Assembly (NCBI GenBank): GCA_014649555.1
Contig: BMTG01000004.1
Coordinates: 62,001 to 126,000 of the forward strand
DNA length: 64,000 nt
Source of the DNA: Streptomyces globisporus
GTDB lineage: Bacteria > Actinomycetota > Actinomycetes > Streptomycetales > Streptomycetaceae
Direction: 5' to 3'
A program made the translations under genes and the position numbers. Positions within the stretch are counted from its first letter, which is position 1, and each line of letters begins with the position of its first letter. Below, piece after piece: positions 1 to 7,624 of this stretch. A model generated the notes under the pieces. That model saw only the letters and a program-made list of their open reading frames with translations. It did not search any database and was not told the origin of the DNA.

Positions 1-101
1 TCGTGGCCCTGGGCGGCCAGGTCGGCATCGAGGTGGCGGAGCAGGCGGGCGGTGCGGGAGGTGGCGGAGGGACTGCCGGAGACGGAGAGGACGGTGGCCA
101 T
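1..101 (-). CDS. NADPH-dependent FMN reductase, SsuE/MsuE-like (partial, N-terminus only)
   Basis: Only the first 33 residues lie in the window; the gene runs off the left edge. It begins MATVLSVSGSPSATSRTARL, the flavodoxin-fold start of SsuE-type reductases, where the GSP..SRT stretch forms the FMN phosphate loop. These enzymes make FMNH2 for flavin-dependent desulfonating monooxygenases. Such monooxygenases (sfnB, sfnG) lie directly upstream on the same strand, which supports the call. A GAGG ribosome site precedes the ATG at 101. An 18-bp hairpin separates it from sfnB, so it may have its own promoter or depend on read-through. The rest of the protein cannot be judged. Confidence 0.72.
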   Translation of the reverse strand, partial: MATVLSVSGSPSATSRTARLLRHLDADLAAQGH

Positions 102-122
102 GGGGACCTCGTTTCTGGGGGT

Positions 123-163
123 GCCGGGGCCCGGGGCGTCGGGATGACGCCCCGGGCCCCGGC
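123..163 (-). terminator. Strong hairpin downstream of sfnB
   Basis: A perfect 18-bp GC-rich inverted repeat (arms 123-140 and 146-163, 5-nt loop) lies just after the sfnB stop. It is read leftward and would partly separate sfnB from the ssuE-like gene. Confidence 0.7.
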
Positions 164-169
164 GGCCGG

Positions 170-1387
170 TCAGGAGTACCAGGTGGGTTCGGGGAGTTCG
201 CCGGTCAGGACGTGCCGGCCGACCTCGCGCCGCTTGTAGGCGACCGGGTCGTGGAGGGTGTGGGTGCGGACGTTGCGCCAGAAGCGGTCGAGGCCCTCGG
301 CGGAGGCGGTGGCGCGGGCGCCGGTGACCTCGAAGATGCGGCTGGTTACCTCCAGCGCGACCTCGGTGGCCCGTGCCTTTGCTGCCGCGACCCGCACCTC
401 GAACGCGGCACGGGACTGCTCGGTCACCTCGTCGGGCGCGTCGTGCAGCTTCTGCCCCTCGGCGGCGACCGCTTCGGCCAGGGCTTCGACGGCCCAGAGC
501 TTGGCGGTGAGGTCGCCGTAGGTGTCGATGACGTACGGCTCGTCGACGGCCTGGTCGTACCCGCCGTGCAGCCAGGAGCGGGCCTTGGTACGGGTGTAGG
601 TGGCGGCGGTCTCCAGGGCCCCGGCGGCGATGCCCAGGTAGAAGCTGATGAACACCAGCTGGATCGTGGGCACGTTGAGGGTGTTGTAGACGCGGGGCCG
701 GAACTCCTTGTCGACATAACCGGCGGCGGAGGCCCACGGGGTGCGGACGCCGTCGATGGTGACGCCACCGCTCTCGGTGAGGCGCTGGCCGATGTTGTTC
801 CAGTCGTCGTGGAAGACCAGCCCCGGGCTGTCGGAGGGCACGATGGCGAAGATGTGCTGGTCGGTGCCTTCGAGAACGCCTTCGAGGACGGTGACGTCGG
901 AGACCTTGCTGCCGGTGGAGAAGGTCTTGGCGCCGGTGAAGACGAGGTCGTCGCCGTCCTCGGTGACGACCACATCGCTGTCGCGCGGGTTGACCGCGCC
1001 GCCGAAGAACCAGGTGTGCCGGACCGCCTCGGCCTCGACGTGCTCCCACTGCTCGCGGGTGCCGACGAGACGGGCCGCCCAGTTCCAGAGGTAGTGGTAG
1101 CCGAGGAGCTGACCGATCGAGCCGTCGGCCTTGGCCACCTCGCGGATCACCCGGTAGGCGGTCGTCCAGTCCTGTCCCCCGCCGCCGTGCTCGGCCGGGC
1201 CGAGCAGGGTGACGAGCCCGGAGTCCTTGAGCAGCTGGATCTCGGTGTACGGGGTGGCGCCCGCCTTGTCGCGGGCGGCGGCGTCGGTGGCGAGGATGGC
1301 CGCGGCCTCGGCCGCGCGCACGATCCAGGCGTCGGGGCTGTCCGGGGCGGGGAGGGTCTTCCACTGCGTGGGCGCTGCGGTGCTCAT
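170..1387 (-). CDS. sfnB: FMNH2-dependent monooxygenase of the SfnB/DszC acyl-CoA dehydrogenase-like family
   Basis: A 405-aa protein with the acyl-CoA dehydrogenase fold: an N-terminal helical domain, a central beta domain (VFTGAKTFSTGS) and a C-terminal four-helix part (RFWRNVRTHTLHDPVAYKRR). The terminal RNxRTHTLHDPV motif marks the SfnB/DszC/DnmZ branch, which oxidises sulfur or nitrogen compounds using reduced flavin and oxygen. The ATG at 1387 was chosen because it overlaps the sfnG stop as ATGA, although the frame stays open further upstream. With sfnG and an FMN reductase next door it probably helps release sulfur from organosulfur compounds such as dimethyl sulfone derivatives. The exact substrate cannot be read from sequence. 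Confidence 0.8.
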   Translation of the reverse strand: MSTAAPTQWKTLPAPDSPDAWIVRAAEAAAILATDAAARDKAGATPYTEIQLLKDSGLVTLLGPAEHGGGGQDWTTAYRVIREVAKADGSIGQLLGYHYLWNWAARLVGTREQWEHVEAEAVRHTWFFGGAVNPRDSDVVVTEDGDDLVFTGAKTFSTGSKVSDVTVLEGVLEGTDQHIFAIVPSDSPGLVFHDDWNNIGQRLTESGGVTIDGVRTPWASAAGYVDKEFRPRVYNTLNVPTIQLVFISFYLGIAAGALETAATYTRTKARSWLHGGYDQAVDEPYVIDTYGDLTAKLWAVEALAEAVAAEGQKLHDAPDEVTEQSRAAFEVRVAAAKARATEVALEVTSRIFEVTGARATASAEGLDRFWRNVRTHTLHDPVAYKRREVGRHVLTGELPEPTWYS

Positions 1388-2508
1388 GACGAACCTTCCG
1401 ACGACGGACGGGCTTGGTGGTCCTCCAGCTCCCGCACGAGCGGCAGCACCTTCTTGCCGAAGTACTCGACCTCCTCGTGGTAGTGGAGGAAGCCGAGGAG
1501 CAGCAGATCCACGCCGAGGCGCTTGTAGGCGACGATGCGCTCGGCGATCTGTTCCGGGGTGCCGATCAGCCCCGTACGGAAGCCGTCGTTGTACTGGACG
1601 AGGTCCTCGAAGGAGGAGTCCTGCCACATGCCCTTGCCGTCGGCGGTGGAGCTTCCGGCCTGCCTGACGGCCGAGCCGAAGCCGTGGACGGCCTCGGTGT
1701 CGGCCTTGGCGACGATCTCGCGCAGGGTGTCGCGGGCCTCCGCCTCGGTGTCGCGGGCGATGAGGAATCCGTTGAGGCCGAAGCGCGGCGGGGTGCGTCC
1801 GGCGCCCTCGGCGGCGGCCCGGACGTCCGCGATCTGCTCGGTGACGCCGTCGAAGTCCTTGCCGTTGGAGAAGTACCAGTCGGAGACGCGTCCGGCCATC
1901 TTCCGGGCGGCGGTGGAGTTGCCGCCCTGGAAGATCTCCGGATGCGGGCGGTCCGGTGAGGCGATCGGCCTGGGCTTCAGCGAGAAGTCGCGGATGCGGT
2001 AGAAGTCTCCGGCGAGTTCGGCGTGGTCCTCGGTCCAGACGGCACGCAGGGCCCGGATGAACTCCTCGGAGCGGCGGTAGCGCTCGTCGTGTTCCAGCCA
2101 GGGTTCGCCGAGCGCGGTGAACTCGTCCTTGAACCAGCCGCTGACCACGTTGACGGCGAAGCGTCCGTTGCTCAGGTGGTCGGCGGTGGCGCCGAGTTTG
2201 GCGAGGACGCCGGGGTGCCAGAGGCCGGGGTGGACGGCGGCGATGACCTTCAGCCGCTGGGTGGCGAGGAGCAGGGCGAGGCTGAAGGAGGTGGACTCGT
2301 GCTGGTACTCGGCGCCGTAGCCGGCCAGGTAGCGGACCTGGCTGAGCGCGTAGTCGAACCCGTTGTTCTCGGCGAGGACGGCGAGTTCGCGGTTGTAGTC
2401 GTAGCCCCAGTCGGTGCGTTGCTCGATCGTGCTGGTGACGAGGCCACCGCTGACGTTGGGGACCCAGTACGCGAAGCGCACCGGGTCGGCGGAGGGCGGA
2501 TGGGACAT
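1384..2508 (-). CDS. sfnG: Dimethyl sulfone monooxygenase SfnG (bacterial luciferase-like)
   Basis: A 374-aa TIM-barrel flavin monooxygenase. It opens RFAYWVPNVSGGLVTSTIEQ, and the VNVVSGWFKDEF and LEHDERYRRSEEF blocks are characteristic of SfnG and close SsuD relatives. SfnG converts dimethyl sulfone to methanesulfinate using FMNH2 from an SsuE-type reductase. The length fits the family (about 360-375 aa). A GGGAGAA ribosome site lies 5 nt before the ATG. It is coupled to sfnB by a 4-bp overlap and lies 225 nt downstream of a cysteine-containing leader ORF, so expression probably responds to cysteine supply. An alkanesulfonate monooxygenase role is the main alternative. Confidence 0.85.
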   Translation of the reverse strand: MSHPPSADPVRFAYWVPNVSGGLVTSTIEQRTDWGYDYNRELAVLAENNGFDYALSQVRYLAGYGAEYQHESTSFSLALLLATQRLKVIAAVHPGLWHPGVLAKLGATADHLSNGRFAVNVVSGWFKDEFTALGEPWLEHDERYRRSEEFIRALRAVWTEDHAELAGDFYRIRDFSLKPRPIASPDRPHPEIFQGGNSTAARKMAGRVSDWYFSNGKDFDGVTEQIADVRAAAEGAGRTPPRFGLNGFLIARDTEAEARDTLREIVAKADTEAVHGFGSAVRQAGSSTADGKGMWQDSSFEDLVQYNDGFRTGLIGTPEQIAERIVAYKRLGVDLLLLGFLHYHEEVEYFGKKVLPLVRELEDHQARPSSEGSS

Positions 2509-2589
2509 GGAGTTCTCCCGGAACAGGAACAGGCCCAGGAACAGGCGCAGGAAGGCGGGTCGGGCGTGGTGGCGGGCACGGCGAACCGG

Positions 2590-2618
2590 CCCCGGTGATC
2601 GAGAAACCCGATCAGGGG
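2590..2618 (-). promoter_or_regulatory. Candidate attenuator hairpin before sfnG
   Basis: An inverted repeat TGATCG/CGATCA with a 7-nt loop, extended by CCCC/GGGG across a 2-nt bulge. It lies in the leader between the cysteine leader ORF and sfnG. It could be part of an attenuator, but it has no clear U-run. Confidence 0.3.
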
Positions 2619-2706
2619 CGATGGGCGCGGCAAGGAAGCCGCGAGGGCGTGCACGGACTCACACGGCCGGACATGGGCGTACGTGTGGGGGTGCGGGAGC
2701 GCGAAG

Positions 2707-2722
2707 GAGGGGCCGACCCCTC
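2707..2722 (-). promoter_or_regulatory. Hairpin just after the leader ORF stop
   Basis: A 6-bp stem (GAGGGG/CCCCTC, loop CCGA) starting about 10 nt beyond the leader peptide stop codon, where a ribosome paused on the Cys codons could affect folding. Its role is inferred only. Confidence 0.3.
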
Positions 2723-2732
2723 GGACCTCGCG

Positions 2733-2804
2733 TCAGCGGGAACAACAGAAGGCGCTGGAAACGCGGCCGAGGTCGATGTGGCGGCGACGGGTCAAGCGGC
2801 GCAC
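2733..2804 (-). CDS. Putative cysteine-responsive leader peptide upstream of sfnG
   Basis: A 23-codon ORF starting GTG at 2804, with AAAGGAGAGG placed 5 nt before it. Translated, it is MRRLTRRRHIDLGRVSSAF followed by Cys-Cys-Ser-Arg. The R-R-H-I-D-L-x-R-V-S-S-A-x-C pattern is the recurrent 'putative leader peptide' signature found in Streptomyces upstream of sulfur-metabolism genes. Two adjacent Cys codons close to the stop fit a cysteine-sensing attenuator, as described for polycysteine leader ORFs in mycobacteria. It precedes sfnG-sfnB by 225 nt, and two hairpins lie between. It is too short for ordinary gene finders. An overlapping ATG two bases upstream (2806) opens only a four-codon frame and was not chosen. 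Confidence 0.75.
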   Translation of the reverse strand: MRRLTRRRHIDLGRVSSAFCCSR

Positions 2805-2918
2805 ATCCCTCTCCTTTCGCGTTCCGCGGCGGGCGCCCGGTGGCTCACGGGGCGCCTTCGGGTTCCAGAGTAGGGCGCGGGAACGCTCCGGGTCGAGAAG
2901 GCATCGACGAAGGAGCGA

Positions 2919-2924
2919 TAGGGT
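2919..2924 (+). promoter_or_regulatory. Candidate -10 for the lysR gene
   Basis: TAGGGT matches the TANNNT -10 pattern 35 nt before the LysR start. On the other strand TACTCT (2872-2867) is a comparable -10 for the leader-sfnG transcript, so the two promoters would be divergent and about 50 bp apart. Confidence 0.35.
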
Positions 2925-2959
2925 TCCCCTTCCACGGCCTCAGGCTGGAAGGAAAAGCG

Positions 2960-3871
2960 ATGCGGATCGAACAGCTTGAGTACATCGAGGCCGTCACCCG
3001 GCTGGGGTCCCTGCGCCGGGCGGCGGAGGAACTGCACCTGTCCCAGCCCGCGTTGAGCGAGACCGTACGGAACCTGGAGCGCGAGCTCGGGGTGACCGTG
3101 CTGGACCGCAAACGGTCGGGGGCGACGATCAGCGACGCCGGGCGCGAGCTGCTGCCGCACATCATCGGGGTGCTGGACGCGGTCGACCGGCTGCGCCGGG
3201 CGGCGGACGAGCAGCACCGCACGAGCCGTACGGTCCGGCTCGGCACGGTCTTCGCGGCGACGGTCCCCCTGCTCGTCCCGGCGATCCGGGAGTTCCACGC
3301 GCTGCACTCGGCCACCGAGGTGGAGGTGATCGCGGCCCAGCAGTCGGTGATCCACCGCTCCCTGCTGGAGGGCGGCGTCGACCTCGGCCTGGTGAACTAC
3401 CTGGAGGGCGACGACCTGGCGCCCGACCTCCACACCACGGAGCTGCTCCGGGGCCGCCCGGTCGTCTGCCTGCGCCCGGACAGCCCGCTGGCGTCCCGGG
3501 AGTCGGTCGGGGTGGACGACCTGCTGAGCGAGCCGCTGATCGTGATGCGCTCCGGCTATCTGATGCACCGCTTCACCCACCGGCTGCTGAAGGGCCGGGT
3601 GCCCTCGTTCTCGTACTCCGCCGACGGCGCGGAGATGGGCAAGCTGATGGTGGCGGAGGGTCTTGGCGCCACCGTGCTGCCGGACTACAGCGTCATCGGG
3701 GACCCGCTGGAGCGCACGGGCGCGATCACCTGCCGCCCTCTGCAGGACGACACGACCACGGTCCTCCTGGTGGTGCAGCGCAGCCGCTCGGGCTCGGTCA
3801 CGCGGGCCGCGCGCGATCTGCACCGGATCTTCGTGGAGCGCGCGGAAGCGCACCGCACGGAAGACGTCTGA
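2960..3871 (+). CDS. LysR-family transcriptional regulator
   Basis: A 303-aa protein. The N-terminal winged HTH is typical of LysR: MRIEQLEYIEAVTRLGSLRR, then AAEELHLSQPALSETVRNLE, residues about 1-60. An effector-binding domain fills about 90-300. GGAAGGA lies just before the ATG at 2960; the frame is open further upstream but contains no better start. It is divergent from the leader-sfnG-sfnB unit across a 155-nt region, the usual place for a LysR regulator to control both itself and its target. By position it may act as a CysB/SfnR-like sulfur-status regulator, but the effector cannot be predicted from sequence. Confidence 0.88.
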   Translation: MRIEQLEYIEAVTRLGSLRRAAEELHLSQPALSETVRNLERELGVTVLDRKRSGATISDAGRELLPHIIGVLDAVDRLRRAADEQHRTSRTVRLGTVFAATVPLLVPAIREFHALHSATEVEVIAAQQSVIHRSLLEGGVDLGLVNYLEGDDLAPDLHTTELLRGRPVVCLRPDSPLASRESVGVDDLLSEPLIVMRSGYLMHRFTHRLLKGRVPSFSYSADGAEMGKLMVAEGLGATVLPDYSVIGDPLERTGAITCRPLQDDTTTVLLVVQRSRSGSVTRAARDLHRIFVERAEAHRTEDV

Positions 3872-3973
3872 GGACACCTAAGGCATCCACCCGATGCCGC
3901 CGGACGGCCTTACTCCCCACGATGAGCCGCACACAGCGCGGATGCGGAGCGTGGAGCGGAGGGGGACGGCGGC

Positions 3974-5254
3974 ATGGGCGGCGGTTCGGCGGTGGTGAGG
4001 GTCCTGCGGGACCGGACGGCGGGGCGCTGTCTGGCGGGGGTGGTCGTCTCCGGTTTCGGTACGTCGGCGCTGTGGCTCACGGCGGGCATCTGGGCCAAGT
4101 CGCTGACCGGGTCGAACAGTCTGGCGGCGCTGACGGTGTTCGCGATGTGGGCCCCGGTGCTGGCCGGGCCGGCGCTCGGCGCGCTCGCGGACCGGATGGA
4201 CCGGAAGGTGCTGCTGGTGCGGGGCAATCTGGTGACAGCCTGCCTGCTGGTCCCGCTGGTGCTGGTGGACTCGGGCCGCACCGTCTGGCTGCTCTTCGCG
4301 GTTCTGGTGCTCCACGGGGCGAGCGGTGTCGTGCTCGACGCGGCGGAGTCGGCACTCGTCGCGGGGACCGTGCCCGCCTCGCTGCTGGCGGATTTCAACG
4401 GGCTGCGGATGACGGCCAACGAGGGCATGAAGCTGGTCGCCCCGCTGGCGGGCGCGGGGCTGTACGTCCGGTTCGGCGGCCCGGCCGTGGCGCTGCTGGC
4501 GGCGGCGGGCTGCGCGCTGGCCGCCCTGGTCTTCGCGAGGCTGCCGGTACGAGGGACGCCCCGGACTCCGGCCCGTGACTCGGCGCCGGCGCCGGAACTC
4601 CCGACGCCCCCGCCCCCGGCGGGTACCTGGCGCGATGAACTCGCCGCCGGGCTGCGGCGGATCCGCGCCTCGGCCGTGCTGCGCCCACTGGTGACGGCGG
4701 GGGCGGCGACGATGTTCCTGGCGGGGGTGAACGGGGCCGTGACCTTCGCGTACGTCGACGAGGTGCTCGGCCGGGCCCCGGCGTACGCGGGCGTGCTGTA
4801 CGCGGTGCAGGGCGCGGGTTCGGTGGCGGTGGGGCTGCTGGCGGGGCCGCTGCTGCGACGGCTGCCCGAGCGGCTGTTCGCGGCGGGCGGGATCGCGGTG
4901 TTCGCGCTGGGGGTCGGGGCGCGGACGGTGTCACCGGACGCGGTGGCGCTGGGAGCGAGCGCGGCGATCGGGTTCGGCCTGCCCTGCGTCCTGATCGCGG
5001 CGATGACGGCGGTGCAGCGGGAGACGCCGGACGCGGTGCTGGGGCGTACGGCGGCGACGGCGGGCTCCCTGATGACGGCGCCGAACGCGGTGGCCCTGGC
5101 CCTGGGGGCGGGGCTCGTCGCGGTGGCGGACGTGCGGGTGCTGACGGCGGCGGCCGGGGCTGCGGGGGTGCTGGCCTCGATAGTCCTGGCGGCGGGCGCG
5201 CGACGCCGAGGGGGCGCACCCGTGAAATGCGGGGGCCCGTCACCCCAGCCGTGA
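3974..5254 (+). CDS. MFS transporter
   Basis: A 426-aa polytopic membrane protein with about 12 hydrophobic segments. The MFS loop motif ALADRMDRKVLLVRGN falls between segments 2 and 3, and a cytoplasmic loop rich in Pro and Ala lies at about residues 195-220, dividing the two six-helix halves. It resembles drug or multidrug exporters of the DHA3-like group, with LTGSNSLAALTVFAMWAPVL near the N-terminus. GAGGGGGA precedes the ATG. It follows the LysR gene by 102 nt on the same strand, but nothing ties it to sulfur. It converges on the next gene, and the stop codons are only 13-15 nt apart. The substrate is unknown. Confidence 0.8.
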   Translation: MGGGSAVVRVLRDRTAGRCLAGVVVSGFGTSALWLTAGIWAKSLTGSNSLAALTVFAMWAPVLAGPALGALADRMDRKVLLVRGNLVTACLLVPLVLVDSGRTVWLLFAVLVLHGASGVVLDAAESALVAGTVPASLLADFNGLRMTANEGMKLVAPLAGAGLYVRFGGPAVALLAAAGCALAALVFARLPVRGTPRTPARDSAPAPELPTPPPPAGTWRDELAAGLRRIRASAVLRPLVTAGAATMFLAGVNGAVTFAYVDEVLGRAPAYAGVLYAVQGAGSVAVGLLAGPLLRRLPERLFAAGGIAVFALGVGARTVSPDAVALGASAAIGFGLPCVLIAAMTAVQRETPDAVLGRTAATAGSLMTAPNAVALALGAGLVAVADVRVLTAAAGAAGVLASIVLAAGARRRGGAPVKCGGPSPQP

Positions 5255-5282
5255 GGCGCGGTCACGTCACCCCAGCCGTGAG
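5239..5282. repeat. 17-bp direct repeat spanning two convergent stop codons
   Basis: GTCACCCCAGCCGTGAG occurs at 5239-5255 and again at 5266-5282. The first copy encodes the last codons of the MFS gene; the second, read on the other strand, encodes the end of the 391-aa gene. Confidence 0.9.
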
Positions 5283-6442
5283 AGTGCGGCCGCGACCGCC
5301 TCCAGGTCCGGTCCGGAGGCCAGTCCCGCGTGGTACAGGCGCAGTTGGTCCGCGCCGAGCGAGGCGGCGTGGGCCGCGTCGCGCTCCAGGGTGCGGGGGC
5401 TGCCGCCCATCCCGGTGACGACCCCGAAGTTGGCGGCGCGCACACCTCCGCGCCCGGCGAACGGCCCGAGGACGGCTTCCCGTACGGCGTCGGACCCGGT
5501 GCAGGGCAGCACCACCCCGTCGGCCACGGCGAGGACGTGGTCCGGTTCGACGCCGACGTTGGCCCCCGTGCGGTACGGGACGGGGTCGGCGTGCAGCAGC
5601 ACCTGGAAGCCGGGCGGGGCCGCCGCCCGTACGGCTGCGACGGCCGCCTCCTGCACCGTACGGGCCACCCGGCCGCGCCATCGCAGGGTGGCGTCCGCGT
5701 ACGTCGGCCCGAGCAGCTTCGCGATGCCGGCGCGGCCGGACTCCGGGGAGCCGCCGCCGGACCAGGCCGGCTCCAGGGCCCGGCGTACGGCGGCGGACAG
5801 CGCCTCCGGGTCGGCGCCCGCGTCCCCGTACCCCTCGCGGCACACCGCGCAGAAGCACAGCGACATCAGATACTGCGCCGCGTCGCCGAGGCCGACGCCG
5901 GCGACCTTGTCGTGGGCGTGGAGATGGGCGAAGCCGTACCAGCCGCAGGACTCCAGTTCGGTGCCGTGCGTGCCGGGCCGGGCGGCGGCCTCCGCCGCGA
6001 GGTCCACGAGGTAGGCGCGTACGTCGGGGCGGGCGATGCAGGGAGCCCAGGGGTAGCGGTCGCCGTAGGCGTTGACCACCGAGGTGTCCGGGTGTTCCGC
6101 GCCGAGCCGGGAGCTGTGCGCGAGGACCACCCAGCTGTGCACCTCCAGGCCCGCGGCGGCCAGTGCATCGGCGGCCTCCCCGTACGGATCGCCGCCGGGC
6201 GTCCAGCTCTGGCGGTACGGGGCGAGGGAACGGCCCGCCCAGCGGTCCGGGTCCGGCGGGTAGAGGACGGCGGCGTGCCCGGCGGTCACGATGCGGTGGG
6301 CGGGGTGGCGGGGGGTCAGGGCCCGGGTGGAGTGGTAGGCGGAGGCCAGGGTGACCTGCCGGACGCCGAGGTCGGCGATCCGTGCAGCGGCGTCCGGGTC
6401 CCCGACGACGTCCCAGGGGTAGAGGAAGGCACCCGCCTTCAC
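5267..6442 (-). CDS. Uncharacterised 391-aa protein, probable (beta/alpha) barrel, in the kdgD operon
   Basis: I do not recognise a named family. The protein opens MKAGAFLYPWDVVGDP and has repeated strand-helix patterns (VRQVTLASAYHS, LEVHSWVVLAHSS, FQVLLHADPVPY, LRLYHAGLA). A Cys-rich patch CFCAVCREGYGD lies near residue 200 and an ESCGWYGFAHLH segment before it, suggesting a metal site or a barrel active site of the glycoside-hydrolase-like or TIM-barrel type. There is no signal peptide. It overlaps kdgD by 4 bp (ATGA), so it is coupled to aldarate breakdown, and it is divergent from uronate dehydrogenase. An enzyme acting on uronate-containing sugars is plausible but unproven. Confidence 0.6.
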   Translation of the reverse strand: MKAGAFLYPWDVVGDPDAAARIADLGVRQVTLASAYHSTRALTPRHPAHRIVTAGHAAVLYPPDPDRWAGRSLAPYRQSWTPGGDPYGEAADALAAAGLEVHSWVVLAHSSRLGAEHPDTSVVNAYGDRYPWAPCIARPDVRAYLVDLAAEAAARPGTHGTELESCGWYGFAHLHAHDKVAGVGLGDAAQYLMSLCFCAVCREGYGDAGADPEALSAAVRRALEPAWSGGGSPESGRAGIAKLLGPTYADATLRWRGRVARTVQEAAVAAVRAAAPPGFQVLLHADPVPYRTGANVGVEPDHVLAVADGVVLPCTGSDAVREAVLGPFAGRGGVRAANFGVVTGMGGSPRTLERDAAHAASLGADQLRLYHAGLASGPDLEAVAAALSRLG

Positions 6443-7416
6443 GCCCGGCCTCCCGGAGCGGCGTGCCCGTCGGCGGCGTGCTCCTCCAGCAGGGTGCGGC
6501 CGCTCGCGATGATCTCGATGAGGTCCTTGACGTGCGCGGCGGACGGTTCGGAGAGCGGCGTGCGGACCTCGCCGACGTCCAGCCCCTGCAGCCGGACACC
6601 GGCCTTGACCAGGGAGACGGCGTAGCCGCGGCCCTTGGCGCGCAGTTCGACGAGCGGCCGGTAGAAGTGGTCGAGCAGCCCGTTGGCCAGGGCGTCGTCG
6701 CCGGAGTCCAGGGCCCGGTGGAAGGCGAGCGCGATGTCCGGGGCGAACGCGAAGACGGCGGAGGAGTAGAGGGTGACGCCGATGCCCCGGTAGGCGAGGC
6801 CGGTGAGCTCGGCGGTGGGCAGTCCGTTGAAGTAGAGGAAGTCGTCGTCGGGCCGGTGAGTACGGACCGCGCTGACGATGCGCTGCATGAGATCGAGGTC
6901 GCCGAGGCCGTCCTTGAGCCCGATGATGCCGGGCGTGCGGGCGAGGGCGACGACGGTCTCCGGGGTGAAGACGGCGTTGTCCCGCTGGTAGACGATCGTC
7001 TCCAGGCCGGTGGCCGCCGCGAGGGCCGCGTAGTGGTTCAGCAGACCTTCCTGGTCGGCGACGACGAGGTAGGGCGGCATGGCGAGGAGCCCGTCGGCTC
7101 CGGCCTCCTCGGCGGCCCGCGCGTACTGGACGGCGAGGGCCGTGCCGTAACCGGCCCCGGCGACGACCGGGATCCGTCCGGCCGTCTCCTCGACGGCGGC
7201 GGCGACCGCGAGGCGGAACTCATCGATGGTCAGCGCATGGAACTCGCCCGTGCCGCAGCAGGCGAAGACCGCGGCGGCTCCGGCGTCGGTCCCGGCGCGC
7301 ACATGGGCGCGGAAGACATCGAGGTCGACGGTGCCGTCCGGCCCGAACGCGGTCACGGGAAAGAAGAGAGGCCCGGCAACTTCACGGAGCCGGGCGGCAA
7401 GGGGGGCTGAGGTCAC
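6439..7416 (-). CDS. kdgD: 5-dehydro-4-deoxyglucarate dehydratase (DHDPS/NAL superfamily)
   Basis: A 325-aa aldolase-type TIM barrel. It has the family signature CCGTGEFHALT, the tyrosine loop TIVYQRDNAVF and the Schiff-base lysine in IIGLKDGLGDLDLM. These features separate KdgD (decarboxylating dehydratase giving 2-oxoglutarate semialdehyde) from DapA, which appears separately at 14,634. The GTG at 7416 was chosen because AGGGAG lies 6-7 nt upstream; the in-frame start at 7449 lacks a ribosome site. It acts late in the oxidative glucarate/galactarate route, and the first enzyme of uronate oxidation (udh) is divergent next door. It is coupled to the unknown 391-aa gene. Confidence 0.85.
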   Translation of the reverse strand: MTSAPLAARLREVAGPLFFPVTAFGPDGTVDLDVFRAHVRAGTDAGAAAVFACCGTGEFHALTIDEFRLAVAAAVEETAGRIPVVAGAGYGTALAVQYARAAEEAGADGLLAMPPYLVVADQEGLLNHYAALAAATGLETIVYQRDNAVFTPETVVALARTPGIIGLKDGLGDLDLMQRIVSAVRTHRPDDDFLYFNGLPTAELTGLAYRGIGVTLYSSAVFAFAPDIALAFHRALDSGDDALANGLLDHFYRPLVELRAKGRGYAVSLVKAGVRLQGLDVGEVRTPLSEPSAAHVKDLIEIIASGRTLLEEHAADGHAAPGGRA

Positions 7417-7572
7417 GGGCGCTCCCTGAGCAGATGCAGGCGTGCACAATTCTGATCGACGTCCATATTTCTGAACACCGTAACGCTAAGCCAGCTCTCG
7501 ACGACAGGTCAAGGCAGACGCAGCCTCGTGACGCCGCCGATCACCCGTCCCTAGCTTGTCCACGCATGTGAA

Positions 7573-7581
7573 TGTCAGACA
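7573..7581. promoter_or_regulatory. Candidate operator in the kdgD-udh divergent region
   Basis: The odd-centred palindrome TGTCAGACA resembles operators of FadR-subfamily GntR regulators, common controllers of sugar-acid genes. A second partial dyad (TGTTC...GGACG on the minus strand, near 7463-7485) lies closer to kdgD. No regulator gene is adjacent, so the pairing is speculative. Confidence 0.35.
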
Positions 7582-7624
7582 GCATGTCGCACAGCATCCG
7601 CGTACGCCCCGAGGAGACCCCCGT

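Noticed and set aside
6439-7416. A second dapA
   Set aside because: The CCGTGEFH and TIVYQRDN motifs and the udh neighbour fit 5-dehydro-4-deoxyglucarate dehydratase, and a DapA with canonical motifs occurs at 14,634.
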